From: Paenibacillus piscarius | GTDB lineage: Bacteria > Bacillota > Bacilli > Paenibacillales > Paenibacillaceae | Assembly: GCF_022234545.1 (NCBI RefSeq) | Contig: NZ_JAIEUI010000010.1 | Span: 1 to 64,000, forward strand | Length of the DNA: 64,000 bases | Reading direction: 5' to 3' | Part shown: positions 8,323 through 16,871 of the stretch, in pieces | Position numbering within the stretch: the stretch's first letter is position 1 | How the letters are laid out: the number at the start of each line of letters is the position of its first letter | Made by a program: the position numbers and the translations under genes | The notes under the pieces: model-generated | Databases searched by the model: none | The model's input: the letters and a program-made list of their open reading frames with translations, nothing else | What the model was told of the DNA's origin: nothing

Positions 8323-9483
8323 TTATTCTCCGGAAACTGCGGGGCGGCGGGAGCTTCTGCCAATCATGAGCTGCACCGCGATCATCAGCACAGTGACTAC
8401 AGCCATACCGGTCAGGGCCAGCCGGAATGAACCCGTGGCATCCAGGATGCGGCCCACGGCGAGCGGACCCAGGGCACCGAGAATGTAGCCCCCTCCCTGG
8501 CTAAGAGAGGACCAGGCGCTGACCTCTTCAGGCCGCTGTGTCAGAAGCAGCGGCAGCATGAGCGCCAGCGGGAACAAGCCTCCGGCACCGATCCCAAGCA
8601 GGACAGCACTCAGGAACGGCGAAGCTGAGCCGAGAAGCAGCAGTAGTCCGCTAAGCTCAAACAGGCTGCATAACACCAGCCATAAGGTACGCCGCTGGAA
8701 TCGGGCTACCAGGACAGGCACAAGAATACTTACCGGAACCTGAATCAGGGTGAAGAGTGTGAGCAGGTTGCCCGCATCATGGCGGCTGTAGCCCATGGAC
8801 ATGGCTATCGGCGCCAGCCATGCTGTCAGCGAATAAAAGATACTCGCCATCAGGCCAAAGAACACGGTCAGCAGCCAGGCCCGCTTGTTCGTCAAAGGCA
8901 GTTTGGCGTGCACAAGCTGAGCCTCCGGCTGTACAGACTTCGCTGCAATTCTCCACCAGGCAGGGAGAGCTGCCAGGGAGAGTACCGCCCATACGGCCAA
9001 CGATAGCTGCCAGGAGCTGTCCAGCCAAGTGAACAAGGGGACTGACAGCCCTGCGGCCAGGGATGCTCCCACCACCAGTGCGGCAGAATATACACTAACC
9101 ATCGCCGAGCGGCCGGGAAAATAACGTTTGATGAAGCCTGACAGCAGCGGACCCGCGATTCCAATTCCTACACCTGCGGCAAGCGCCGTGAGAATAAGTC
9201 CATAAGCCGAGGATAACACTCCCCGTGCGGCAGTAGCCGCACCGATGAGCACCATCGATGCAAAGATTGTACGCTCCATCCCGAAGCGGCGGCTGATGCT
9301 TACAGCAACCGGTGCGAATAGACCCATACACAGAACCGGCAGCGTAGTCAGCAGACTGGCTTGCAGGCTGCTCATGTCCAGGTCTCCCTGAATATTGCTT
9401 AGCAGCGGGGAGACCGAGGTTATAACCGGACGCATATTCAGTGAGGCCGTCAGTAAGGCCATAAATAATAATAGAAAAGGCAT
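8323..9483 (-). CDS. MFS transporter, CynX/NimT-like
   Basis: This 386-residue protein has 12 hydrophobic segments. The opening block LTASLNMRPVITSVSPLL and the loop SRRFGMERT are typical of the CynX/NimT (cyanate/nitroimidazole) branch of the major facilitator superfamily, usually drug or small-anion exporters. I chose the ATG at 9483, which has GGAGTG eight bases upstream. The in-frame ATG at 9531 has no ribosome site. It is divergent from the LysR gene, with the LysR-type palindrome at 9562-9589 between them, so the regulator probably controls this transporter. Confidence 0.88.
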   Translation of the reverse strand: MPFLLLFMALLTASLNMRPVITSVSPLLSNIQGDLDMSSLQASLLTTLPVLCMGLFAPVAVSISRRFGMERTIFASMVLIGAATAARGVLSSAYGLILTALAAGVGIGIAGPLLSGFIKRYFPGRSAMVSVYSAALVVGASLAAGLSVPLFTWLDSSWQLSLAVWAVLSLAALPAWWRIAAKSVQPEAQLVHAKLPLTNKRAWLLTVFFGLMASIFYSLTAWLAPIAMSMGYSRHDAGNLLTLFTLIQVPVSILVPVLVARFQRRTLWLVLCSLFELSGLLLLLGSASPFLSAVLLGIGAGGLFPLALMLPLLLTQRPEEVSAWSSLSQGGGYILGALGPLAVGRILDATGSFRLALTGMAVVTVLMIAVQLMIGRSSRRPAVSGE

Positions 9484-9561
9484 CTCTATCACTCCACTCT
9501 CTCTCTTGATGTAAGGCGAGTATAAATCCATATCTTACATTGATCAATACTATTGTTTCTA

Positions 9562-9589
9562 TTATCATAATAGCTATAGACTATGATAA
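9562..9589. promoter_or_regulatory. LysR-type operator palindrome
   Basis: TTATCATA-N12-TATGATAA is a perfect 8-bp inverted repeat containing the T-N11-A theme of LysR sites. It lies in the 128-bp gap between the divergent MFS and LysR genes and is placed to control both. Confidence 0.65.
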
Positions 9590-9611
9590 ATAATCGAACG
9601 GAGTGATTCCA

Positions 9612-10502
9612 TTGGAAACCCGTCAGCTTCATTATTTTCTGGCTGTCTGTCAGGAGCTGCATTTCACACGGGCCGCCGAGAAGCTGGGCATCAGCCAGCC
9701 CACATTAAGCCAGCAAATCAAGGTACTGGAAGGCGAGCTGGGTCTGCCCCTCTTCGACCGGATCGGCAAGAGAATTGCACTGACCGAGGCTGGTACTCTC
9801 CTGAAGGATTATGCAGACCGGATGATTCAGAATGAACACAGTGCCAAGGCCGCCATGGAAGAGCTGCGTTATGATCACCGCGGGACGATCCGGCTTGGGC
9901 TGCTGCCATCCGACCTTGATTACCAGTTAACCCCTCTTTTGGTGAAGTTCCACGAGGATTATCCGAACATCCGGCTTCAGGTATTCGCCTCGACAGTTAT
10001 CCAGCAGGAAGTGCTGGATAACAAGCTGGACATCGGAATCTGCCTTAAGGGCCCGCGTGACGGTCTGCTGACGCAGACCGATCTGGGCTGGGAGCCGTAT
10101 CAGCTCATTGTCCGCGAGGATCATCCTTACGCTTCCCGGGGCCACATCGAGCTGTCCGAGCTTCAGCACATCCAGCTTGTGATGTACCCCAGAACCTTTA
10201 TCGGCAGAGAGCTGGTGGAGAGTACTTGCCGGGAAGCCGGCTTCGGGCTGGAACCGATCATGGAGACCGGATCAGCCACCTCGCTGATTCAGCTGGTCAA
10301 GGCAGGGATTGGCGGCACCGTGCAGCCCGCAAGCCTCCTGAACGGAATGAAGTACAGCGGACTCCGCTCCATTCCTATTCTGAATTCTCCGCCAGTCCGC
10401 AAGCTCAGCCTAATCTACCGTGCAGACCGTTACATCAGTAAGGCTACCCGCACCTTCATCAACGACCTGAGCCAGTTCTGGATCAGGCATCTTGAAGTTT
10501 AA
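9612..10502 (+). CDS. LysR-family transcriptional regulator
   Basis: This protein of about 296 residues has an N-terminal winged HTH (RQLHYFLAVCQELHFTRAAEKLGISQPTLSQQI within residues 4-40, split here as RQLHYFLAVC and AAEKLGISQPTLSQQI) and a periplasmic-binding-protein-like effector domain from about residue 90. The TTG at 9612 gives the canonical LysR opening (ME-RQLHYF) and has GGAG eight bases upstream. A GTG at 9603 would overlap that ribosome site. The gene is divergent from the MFS transporter and very likely regulates it. The inducer is unknown. Confidence 0.9.
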   Translation: METRQLHYFLAVCQELHFTRAAEKLGISQPTLSQQIKVLEGELGLPLFDRIGKRIALTEAGTLLKDYADRMIQNEHSAKAAMEELRYDHRGTIRLGLLPSDLDYQLTPLLVKFHEDYPNIRLQVFASTVIQQEVLDNKLDIGICLKGPRDGLLTQTDLGWEPYQLIVREDHPYASRGHIELSELQHIQLVMYPRTFIGRELVESTCREAGFGLEPIMETGSATSLIQLVKAGIGGTVQPASLLNGMKYSGLRSIPILNSPPVRKLSLIYRADRYISKATRTFINDLSQFWIRHLEV

Positions 10503-10581
10503 GCTCACTGGTGTGTTTTTATTCTAAGAGAGCGGGAACTCAGCCTTGGTCATCCCCTGGCATACGAAGCTGCTGTCCCAG

Positions 10582-10656
10582 ATTATGTATGCGAAAAACA
10601 GCATACATTTGCGAACGCGAAGAGTAATATCATCGATGGAAACAACGTTCTGTTGC
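10582..10656. repeat. Left copy of the direct repeat flanking the eCIS block
   Basis: A palindromic unit (TGTATGCGAAAAACAGCATACA) is followed by GTAATATCATCG and AACAACGTTCTGTTGC. The same order and orientation recur at 41147-41218. The rest of the 10503-10733 gap holds only the terminator at 10673-10700. Confidence 0.7.
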
Positions 10657-10672
10657 TATTCCCGCATTAAAA

Positions 10673-10700
10673 AGGGGCTGTCACTTTGGGGACAGCCCCT
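10673..10700 (-). terminator. Terminator of the eCIS structural operon
   Basis: A perfect 10-bp stem (AGGGGCTGTC/GACAGCCCCT) is followed by TTTTTAA on the minus strand, 33 bases after the last fibre gene. It is the same hairpin family as 206-238 and 41051-41086. Confidence 0.85.
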
Positions 10701-10733
10701 GTCTTACCCTTAGATTCTGACTGTTGCTTGCAA

Positions 10734-13700
10734 TTAAGCTCCCGCCAGTGCGGCCACTTGAACCTGCAGCTCGTTCATCTGCTTGCGCAGCTCCCGGGCT
10801 TCCTTCTGCTGCTTCTGGACCACTGTTGTCAGCACAGCGATAATATCCATCAGCATTACCGACTTGTGGTCGCCTGTCGAGAAGATCTCCGGCACGTCCT
10901 CGGCAATGAAGCCGATGTTGTGCTTCTTGGCATTCTCCGCCTTGTAGCTGAAGGTAACGGGCTTCAGCTTGTTCAGCAGCTCCACCGCCTTCTTGACCGG
11001 CAGGCTGGCGACATTCTCCTTGAAGCTTCTGGAGGAGGTCTGTGCGAAGTTGGCCGCCCGCAGATTGCCGCCGACATCCAGCTTGTAATCATCTGCCGGG
11101 GCTCTGCCGATCCCCACATTGCCGCCGGAATCCACCGTCAGTGCACCGGCTGTCTGTACCAGCCCGTCATAGACGGTATCCTGGAGGACCAGGTTCAGCA
11201 TCTGGTCCTCTGTTCCCGCCTGCCATACACCTGTGGCGGCATCCCAAGCCATCCGGGCCTTCTTCTCCTTGCCCCGGGTAACCTCGATTCCCTCGCTGAC
11301 GGTCAGGCTGCCGCTGATCTCGGCGTCCTTAGCGGTAAATGTACCGCTAACCGTGGCATCCTTGGCGGTCAGCGAAGCACTGACAGCGGCCTCCGTAACG
11401 GTCAATGTACCGGATACTGCGGCGTTGCCCTTCACATCCAGCTTGGCAGCTGGTGCAGCAGTGCCAATCCCCACGTTCCCGGAGGCAACCTTCAGCACTC
11501 CGCTCAGGTCGGTAAGCTCCTGGTGCGTGTGATCGCTGTAGGCAAGCTGCTTCAGGCTGCCGGCCAGCCCCAGCTGCCATTCGGCCAGCGTCTCATTCCA
11601 GACAATCTGTGCCTTCGCGCCTGCGGCTCTGGCCACACCAAGCCCTTGGCTGACGGTCAGGCTGCCGCTGATCTCAGCATCCTTAGCGCTTATTGTACCG
11701 CTAATGGTGGCATCCTTGGCGGTCAGCGAAGCACTGACAGCAGCCTCCGTAACGGTCAATGTACCGGATACTGCGGCATTGCCCTTCACATCCAGCTTCG
11801 CAGCTGGCGCTGCGGTGCCAATTCCCACATTCCCGGAAGCAATCTTCAGTGCGCCGCTAAGCTCCGACAGCTCTTGATGCGTATGATCGCTGTAGGCAAG
11901 CTGCTTCAGGCTGCCGGCAACACCGGCGGTCCAGGCATTCAGGGATTCGTCCCAGATCAGCCGGGCCTGCGGATCTGCCGCCCGGTCCACGTCTATACCC
12001 CGGCTAAGCGTGAGTGTGCCGGTGATTTCGGCATCCTTGGCGGTAAGCGTGCTGCTGACAGCGGCATCTGTTGCCGTTAATGCTCCGCTGACAGCTATGT
12101 CCGCTGCCGTCAATACACCGCTGACAGTGGTGTTAATGGCGGTCAATTCGCCGTTTACCGCTGCATTCATGGCTGTCAGTGCGCCGCTGATGGCAGCGTC
12201 CTTAAGCTTGGCTGTACCGCTCAGCTCGACAGCTCCGGCGGTTAACGTACCGCTGATTCTGGCTTCTGCGGCAGCTAATGATGCGGCGGCCACAATGTCC
12301 TCCGCAGCGAGACTTCCGGATACTGCGGCATCCCCATGCACATCCAGCTTGGCAGACGGCGTATCCGTACCGATTCCGATGTTGCCGTCCACAGCCGTCA
12401 AGGCGCCTGAGAGGGCCGCAAATTCAGGATGGGTATGGCCTTTGAATTCAATGGTCTTCAGTTTATCCGCAACGCCAGCCAGCCATTCACCGGCGGCTTC
12501 ATCCCACAGCAGCTGGGAAGGAAGAGCGGTTCCGCCGCGGAAGACCTCCAGCCCGGCGTTTTTGACAATGGGGGTAGTCTGAGGTGTGTATTTGTTGACT
12601 CTGATAATATTGTCCTCAACCTCAAGGGTAGCCGCGTTGATGGTCACGGTATCCCCGTTCACGGTCAGATTGCCTTCCACCGTCAGATCCTTGGTTATAA
12701 CAGCGTTCCCGGCGCTAAGCTTACCGGCTACTTTCAGATCTTTGGATATCTCGGCATTTTCGGCTTTAAGCCGACCCCGGACCGTCGTATCCCCCTGAAC
12801 ATCCAGCTTGGCTTCCGGATTGAACATACCGATCCCGACATTCCCGGTGCGGGCTACACCGAAGGCCGTGTCTCCGCCGGCCACCTTGACATCCAGCAGT
12901 GCAAGCGGAGCCGTAGTGCCGATCCCGACATTGCCCTGGTCATCCGAATAGACAGCCACGGTATTGCCAAGCGAATTGAACAGCTTGTTCTGCCCGCCCT
13001 TGCCCGTGCCGAATTCGGAGAAGGTCTTCCCGTCCCCGTAGAACCAGGCGTTCTGCTCCTGGTTCCAGTAGATCCGCGCATTCGGCTGTACCTTCCCGCT
13101 GCTGTCCAGACCGCGCGGAGCTTCGAAGCCCCCGGCCACCACGCTGCCGGCTACCATGGCATCCTTGCTGATGACCGCATTGTCCGCATTGATGCCCTTG
13201 GCAAACGAAGCAGTGCCTTCAAACAGAGCATCCGTACGGGCGGTCAGCTTGCCTGAGAAGGTAGCGGCCCCGGATACCTCTGTCTCGGTGCGGAAAAGCG
13301 CCTTGCCGGCCACATCCAGAACCTCGGTGGGGTTATCCGTACCCACCCCCATCCGGCCGCTGCGGGTCAGGCTGAGTACCGTCCGTCCGGCGGTGCCCAG
13401 CTTCCAGCGGTCCTTCGCCCACTTGATCTGAGCGCTGGTCTCCGTGCCTTGCGGCACCTCCAGGCCGTCACCGACGGTCAGCGTTCCCGTAAGGACCGCA
13501 CTGGCTGCAGTCAGAGCGCCCTTGAGCGCTGCGCCCGCCGCCCTCACGCTGCCAGCGGCCTCAACATTACCGGCGGAATCCACCACCAGCGCAACGCTGT
13601 CGGCAGGTGTGCCCAGCTGCCACTGGCCCTTGGCCTCATCCCAGGCAAGCTTGGCCGAAGGCTGGTCCGTACCGCGGAAGATCTCCAGCCCGCCGCCGGA

Positions 13701-16631
13701 CAGCGACTTGACTGCCCCCGCTTCCTTGTTGACGGTCACCCACGGGCTGCCGAGCTCAAGCTCATCGGTGGCGATGCTGGCAGAAGCGCCCCGGACTTCA
13801 AGGTCGCCGGCTACCGTTAGACGGTGGCCTACGGTCAAGTCGTGATGGACATCCACGTCGCCCTCCGCACTGGCGCTAAGCGCCAGAACATCGCTCTGCG
13901 GATTGTACAGCCGGCTATGGATGTGCAGAGAATCCGCGCTTGCCATCTGGGTCAGCTTGTCCCACGAGCTGCCGCTGGCCACATTCTCCAGCGCACTGCC
14001 GATACCGATCTTCCATTTCCGCTCGCTCTCATTCCAGACCATCCGGGCGGGAGGCTGGGAATCTCCCCGGTACACCTCAAGGCCGCTCTCTGCGGCAGGC
14101 GGCGTGTCGCCTTCATACTTGTTGATCTCAATCACGTTATTGGTGACTACGAGGTCTTCCCGCTTCACTGTGGTGGTCGTGCCCTTGACGATCAGGTTGC
14201 CGTCCACCCGCACCAGGCCCTGAACCGCCAGGCCGCCGCTGATGTCCGCCCCGTTGTTGACAGACAGCGTACCCTGCACCTCGGCATCATTGATAATCTC
14301 GATATCACTGTCAGCATTCACCCGGATCGCAGTGCTGCCTCCGCTGTCACTCAGCGAGTTGTGCCGGTGCAGGCCATCCGCATCCGAGCTGACCCCGCCG
14401 GTTAAGGCATCCCAATTGCTGCCGTATGCAATGCTGGACAGCTCGTTCCCCAGCCCCAGCTTCCAGCGCCCGTCCGTCTCATCCCAGACCAGCTTGGCGC
14501 TCGGATTCTGCTTGCCCCGGTAGACCTCGATGCTGCTCTGCTTCAGGGTGGAGCTGTTGCCTTCGAATTTGTTCAGCTCGATCCGGTTGCTGACCACCAC
14601 CAGATCCTCCTTCTTCACGAAGGTGGTGGTGCCTTTTACGGTCAGGTTGCCTTCGACGGTCGCCGAGCCGCCAACATTCAGATCGCTCTTAAGCGAAGAA
14701 GTCCCCTTGGCCGTCAGTGTTCCGCCGACCTCCATATTTCCGGTGGCGGTCAGCTGTCCTTGACTATCCGCCGAGAGAATCGTTCCGCCTGATGGTGTTG
14801 TCAGTCTGCTGTGCTTATGCGAGGTGTCGGAGACCGCACCGTTCGTCAGCGAATCCCACTTGGTGCCGTATGGAATGTCGGACATGCTGCCTTCCAGCCC
14901 GATTCTCCATTTGCGGTCCGTCTCATTCCATTCGATCTGCGCCTTCGGCTGCGGGCTGCCCCGGTAGACCGCAAGTCCCCCCTTACTGCCCAGCGGGGTC
15001 TGGTTCTCCGCCTTGTTCACCGTCAGGAAGCTGCCTTCCACCTCCTGCTCGACCTTGCGGATGACCACCTCTTCCTCCCTGACAATCAGCTTGTTCACCG
15101 TCAGGGTCTCGCCAACCAGCAGATCATGGGGAACATTCACATTGCCGTCCGCCCCGATCTCCAGGGCCAGCAGGCTCTTGTCCTCATTGTGGAACTGCCT
15201 GTGGGTATGCAGGGCATCGGCATTGCTGCTCCCGCCGGTCAGCTCCTCCCACTGCTTCCCGTCCGGGATATCAGTCATATCCCCGTTTGCTGTGCCGGTC
15301 TGCCAGGATTTAGTCGCTTCGTTCCAGGCGATTTTGGCATTATGCAGGGTGGCCCCCCGGAAGACCTCAAGCCCGTCACTCCTGGATAACAGCGTGCCGG
15401 TGACGCTCATTCCCCGGTCCGCCAGGACCGTACCGTTCTCGTCGGTACGCAGGACCGGCGTGCCGTCCGCCGCCTTCAGCTGGCTGTGGCTATGAAGGCT
15501 GTCCGCATTCGCCCCGTGATGCAGCTGCTCCCAATCCGCCCCGTAAGCCACCTTGAACATCCCGCTGGACACGTCATCCTGCTGAACATCGGTTCCGATC
15601 ATCCAGCCCTTTGTATTCTCGTCCCACTCCAGCTTGGCTGCAGGCTTATCCTTACGCATCAGCTCAAGACCTATCCGGTCCTCCTCCCGGGCATTCTGAT
15701 TCAGGGTGACCTTGCTTCCGCCGACAATCACCTGAGGAACATCCAGCACCGCCATGCCTCCGCTGACTTCCATTCCATTCTTAGCGGAGAGCGTGCCTTC
15801 AACGGTGGCCGCTCCGGCCAGCTCCAGATTTCCGTCTTCGTTAACCTTGAACACCTTCTCACTGCCCGAGGTAACCGCCAGACCCCCGTTAACCTCCACA
15901 GCACCGAAGGTACTAATGGCGCCCGCTTTGATATTTCCGGTGAACTCCGTCAGGGCAGCGTGCACATTCAGCCGGTTCCCTTCTTCGCCGTCAATCTCCT
16001 TAGAATTGCTAAGATACGGAGTATCCGCTTCTTCCTTCGAGCCGATCAGAACCTGATCCGCCTTCAGCTTCGTACCGCCTACCGCCCGGGTGACCAGCTT
16101 CGTCCCGTCCACATCGGTCTCGGAGATCTGAGCCACGCTCAGGATCCCCTCCGGGGTGTGATTCAGATTCACCCGGGCCAGCAGGATATTCCTGCGCACA
16201 TCCTCCGGCTTCCGGGAGCTGACCTGAATGTCCGCCTGCTCCAGCAGATGAATCGGCTGGCCGCCCCCTTTGATTAAATCGGGATCCGCCGTCTCTTCGT
16301 TATAGCAGATGGAGATGTAGATCTGGTCCGAGGTGCTGAATCCCGAGAGGTCAATCACCCGGCCCGGATGCGTGTCGCTGACCAGAATCTCCTGGCTGAT
16401 CTCCTCATTGTTCTCCGGGTCGGTGACACGGTTGAGTGCGAAGCCCGGAGCAATCTCAACCGTGATCAGGTCCCTCTTGGTTACCTGAAGGCCATCTACG
16501 ATCCCCCAGTCATGAAAATAACGGTTGTGCAGCTGCCGCACCCGCTTATGGTAGTCCTGATCCAGTGTCAGATCCTCTTCCTTCAGCAGCAGCCCGTTGA
16601 AATAATTCATCCGTTTCATATCCTTTGGCAC
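10734..16631 (-). CDS. eCIS tail fibre with C-terminal S74 chaperone domain
   Basis: This giant 1965-residue fibre probably determines target binding of the injection particle. An N-terminal anchor of about 170 residues (KRMNYFNGLLLKEEDLTLDQ) is shared with the 948-residue fibre and should bind the baseplate. The shaft is built of repeated beta blocks (SGTLTV, NVGIGT-PAAKLDVKG, AKLVWDE-RWKLG) with eight HxH motifs, such as LHSHSQ, LHTHRQ, GHTHPE and DHTHQE, like the metal-binding histidines of trimeric T4 fibres. The end (about 1865-1965, SSRSFKEN, IGFIAEDVPE, MDIIAVLT) is a peptidase S74-type intramolecular chaperone that may cut itself off after trimerisation, ending in a coiled coil. The start is GTG with GGGAGGAG seven bases away. 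It is the last gene of the operon. Confidence 0.88.
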   Translation of the reverse strand: MPKDMKRMNYFNGLLLKEEDLTLDQDYHKRVRQLHNRYFHDWGIVDGLQVTKRDLITVEIAPGFALNRVTDPENNEEISQEILVSDTHPGRVIDLSGFSTSDQIYISICYNEETADPDLIKGGGQPIHLLEQADIQVSSRKPEDVRRNILLARVNLNHTPEGILSVAQISETDVDGTKLVTRAVGGTKLKADQVLIGSKEEADTPYLSNSKEIDGEEGNRLNVHAALTEFTGNIKAGAISTFGAVEVNGGLAVTSGSEKVFKVNEDGNLELAGAATVEGTLSAKNGMEVSGGMAVLDVPQVIVGGSKVTLNQNAREEDRIGLELMRKDKPAAKLEWDENTKGWMIGTDVQQDDVSSGMFKVAYGADWEQLHHGANADSLHSHSQLKAADGTPVLRTDENGTVLADRGMSVTGTLLSRSDGLEVFRGATLHNAKIAWNEATKSWQTGTANGDMTDIPDGKQWEELTGGSSNADALHTHRQFHNEDKSLLALEIGADGNVNVPHDLLVGETLTVNKLIVREEEVVIRKVEQEVEGSFLTVNKAENQTPLGSKGGLAVYRGSPQPKAQIEWNETDRKWRIGLEGSMSDIPYGTKWDSLTNGAVSDTSHKHSRLTTPSGGTILSADSQGQLTATGNMEVGGTLTAKGTSSLKSDLNVGGSATVEGNLTVKGTTTFVKKEDLVVVSNRIELNKFEGNSSTLKQSSIEVYRGKQNPSAKLVWDETDGRWKLGLGNELSSIAYGSNWDALTGGVSSDADGLHRHNSLSDSGGSTAIRVNADSDIEIINDAEVQGTLSVNNGADISGGLAVQGLVRVDGNLIVKGTTTTVKREDLVVTNNVIEINKYEGDTPPAAESGLEVYRGDSQPPARMVWNESERKWKIGIGSALENVASGSSWDKLTQMASADSLHIHSRLYNPQSDVLALSASAEGDVDVHHDLTVGHRLTVAGDLEVRGASASIATDELELGSPWVTVNKEAGAVKSLSGGGLEIFRGTDQPSAKLAWDEAKGQWQLGTPADSVALVVDSAGNVEAAGSVRAAGAALKGALTAASAVLTGTLTVGDGLEVPQGTETSAQIKWAKDRWKLGTAGRTVLSLTRSGRMGVGTDNPTEVLDVAGKALFRTETEVSGAATFSGKLTARTDALFEGTASFAKGINADNAVISKDAMVAGSVVAGGFEAPRGLDSSGKVQPNARIYWNQEQNAWFYGDGKTFSEFGTGKGGQNKLFNSLGNTVAVYSDDQGNVGIGTTAPLALLDVKVAGGDTAFGVARTGNVGIGMFNPEAKLDVQGDTTVRGRLKAENAEISKDLKVAGKLSAGNAVITKDLTVEGNLTVNGDTVTINAATLEVEDNIIRVNKYTPQTTPIVKNAGLEVFRGGTALPSQLLWDEAAGEWLAGVADKLKTIEFKGHTHPEFAALSGALTAVDGNIGIGTDTPSAKLDVHGDAAVSGSLAAEDIVAAASLAAAEARISGTLTAGAVELSGTAKLKDAAISGALTAMNAAVNGELTAINTTVSGVLTAADIAVSGALTATDAAVSSTLTAKDAEITGTLTLSRGIDVDRAADPQARLIWDESLNAWTAGVAGSLKQLAYSDHTHQELSELSGALKIASGNVGIGTAAPAAKLDVKGNAAVSGTLTVTEAAVSASLTAKDATISGTISAKDAEISGSLTVSQGLGVARAAGAKAQIVWNETLAEWQLGLAGSLKQLAYSDHTHQELTDLSGVLKVASGNVGIGTAAPAAKLDVKGNAAVSGTLTVTEAAVSASLTAKDATVSGTFTAKDAEISGSLTVSEGIEVTRGKEKKARMAWDAATGVWQAGTEDQMLNLVLQDTVYDGLVQTAGALTVDSGGNVGIGRAPADDYKLDVGGNLRAANFAQTSSRSFKENVASLPVKKAVELLNKLKPVTFSYKAENAKKHNIGFIAEDVPEIFSTGDHKSVMLMDIIAVLTTVVQKQQKEARELRKQMNELQVQVAALAGA

Positions 16632-16670
16632 AATCCCACTCCTCCCGGCTTATCTTGGTACCTGCCTGCT

Positions 16671-16853
16671 CTAGGCCTGGACAGGCGCTTCTTCTGCGGC
16701 AGCCAGCTCTTCCAGCACCTGAATAGCCCCGCTGATCCGGGTCAGGGTATATCCCAGCTGGGTACGCTTCTCATCCAGCTCCTGAATCATCTGCCGTCCC
16801 GCTTCAAGCTCTGCCTTCAGTTCGTTCATCCGTGCTTCCAATTGTTCTTTCAT
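16671..16853 (-). CDS. Small coiled-coil protein between the two fibres
   Basis: This 60-residue, highly charged helical protein has heptad-like spacing (MKEQLEARMNELKAELE, MIQELDEKRTQL), ending in an Ala/Glu-rich tail. AGGAGGATGAACC precedes its ATG. It sits 18 bases after the 948-residue fibre gene and 39 bases before the giant fibre, so it could be a fibre trimerisation or chaperone factor. That role is inferred from position only. Confidence 0.75.
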   Translation of the reverse strand: MKEQLEARMNELKAELEAGRQMIQELDEKRTQLGYTLTRISGAIQVLEELAAAEEAPVQA

Positions 16854-16871
16854 GGTTCATCCTCCTATGGT

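Noticed and set aside
10686..12080. A plus-strand protein opposite the large fibre
   Set aside because: It is an open shadow in GC-rich repetitive DNA, with no start signal. The minus-strand fibre accounts for the region. The same applies to other long plus-strand frames in 11-29 kb.
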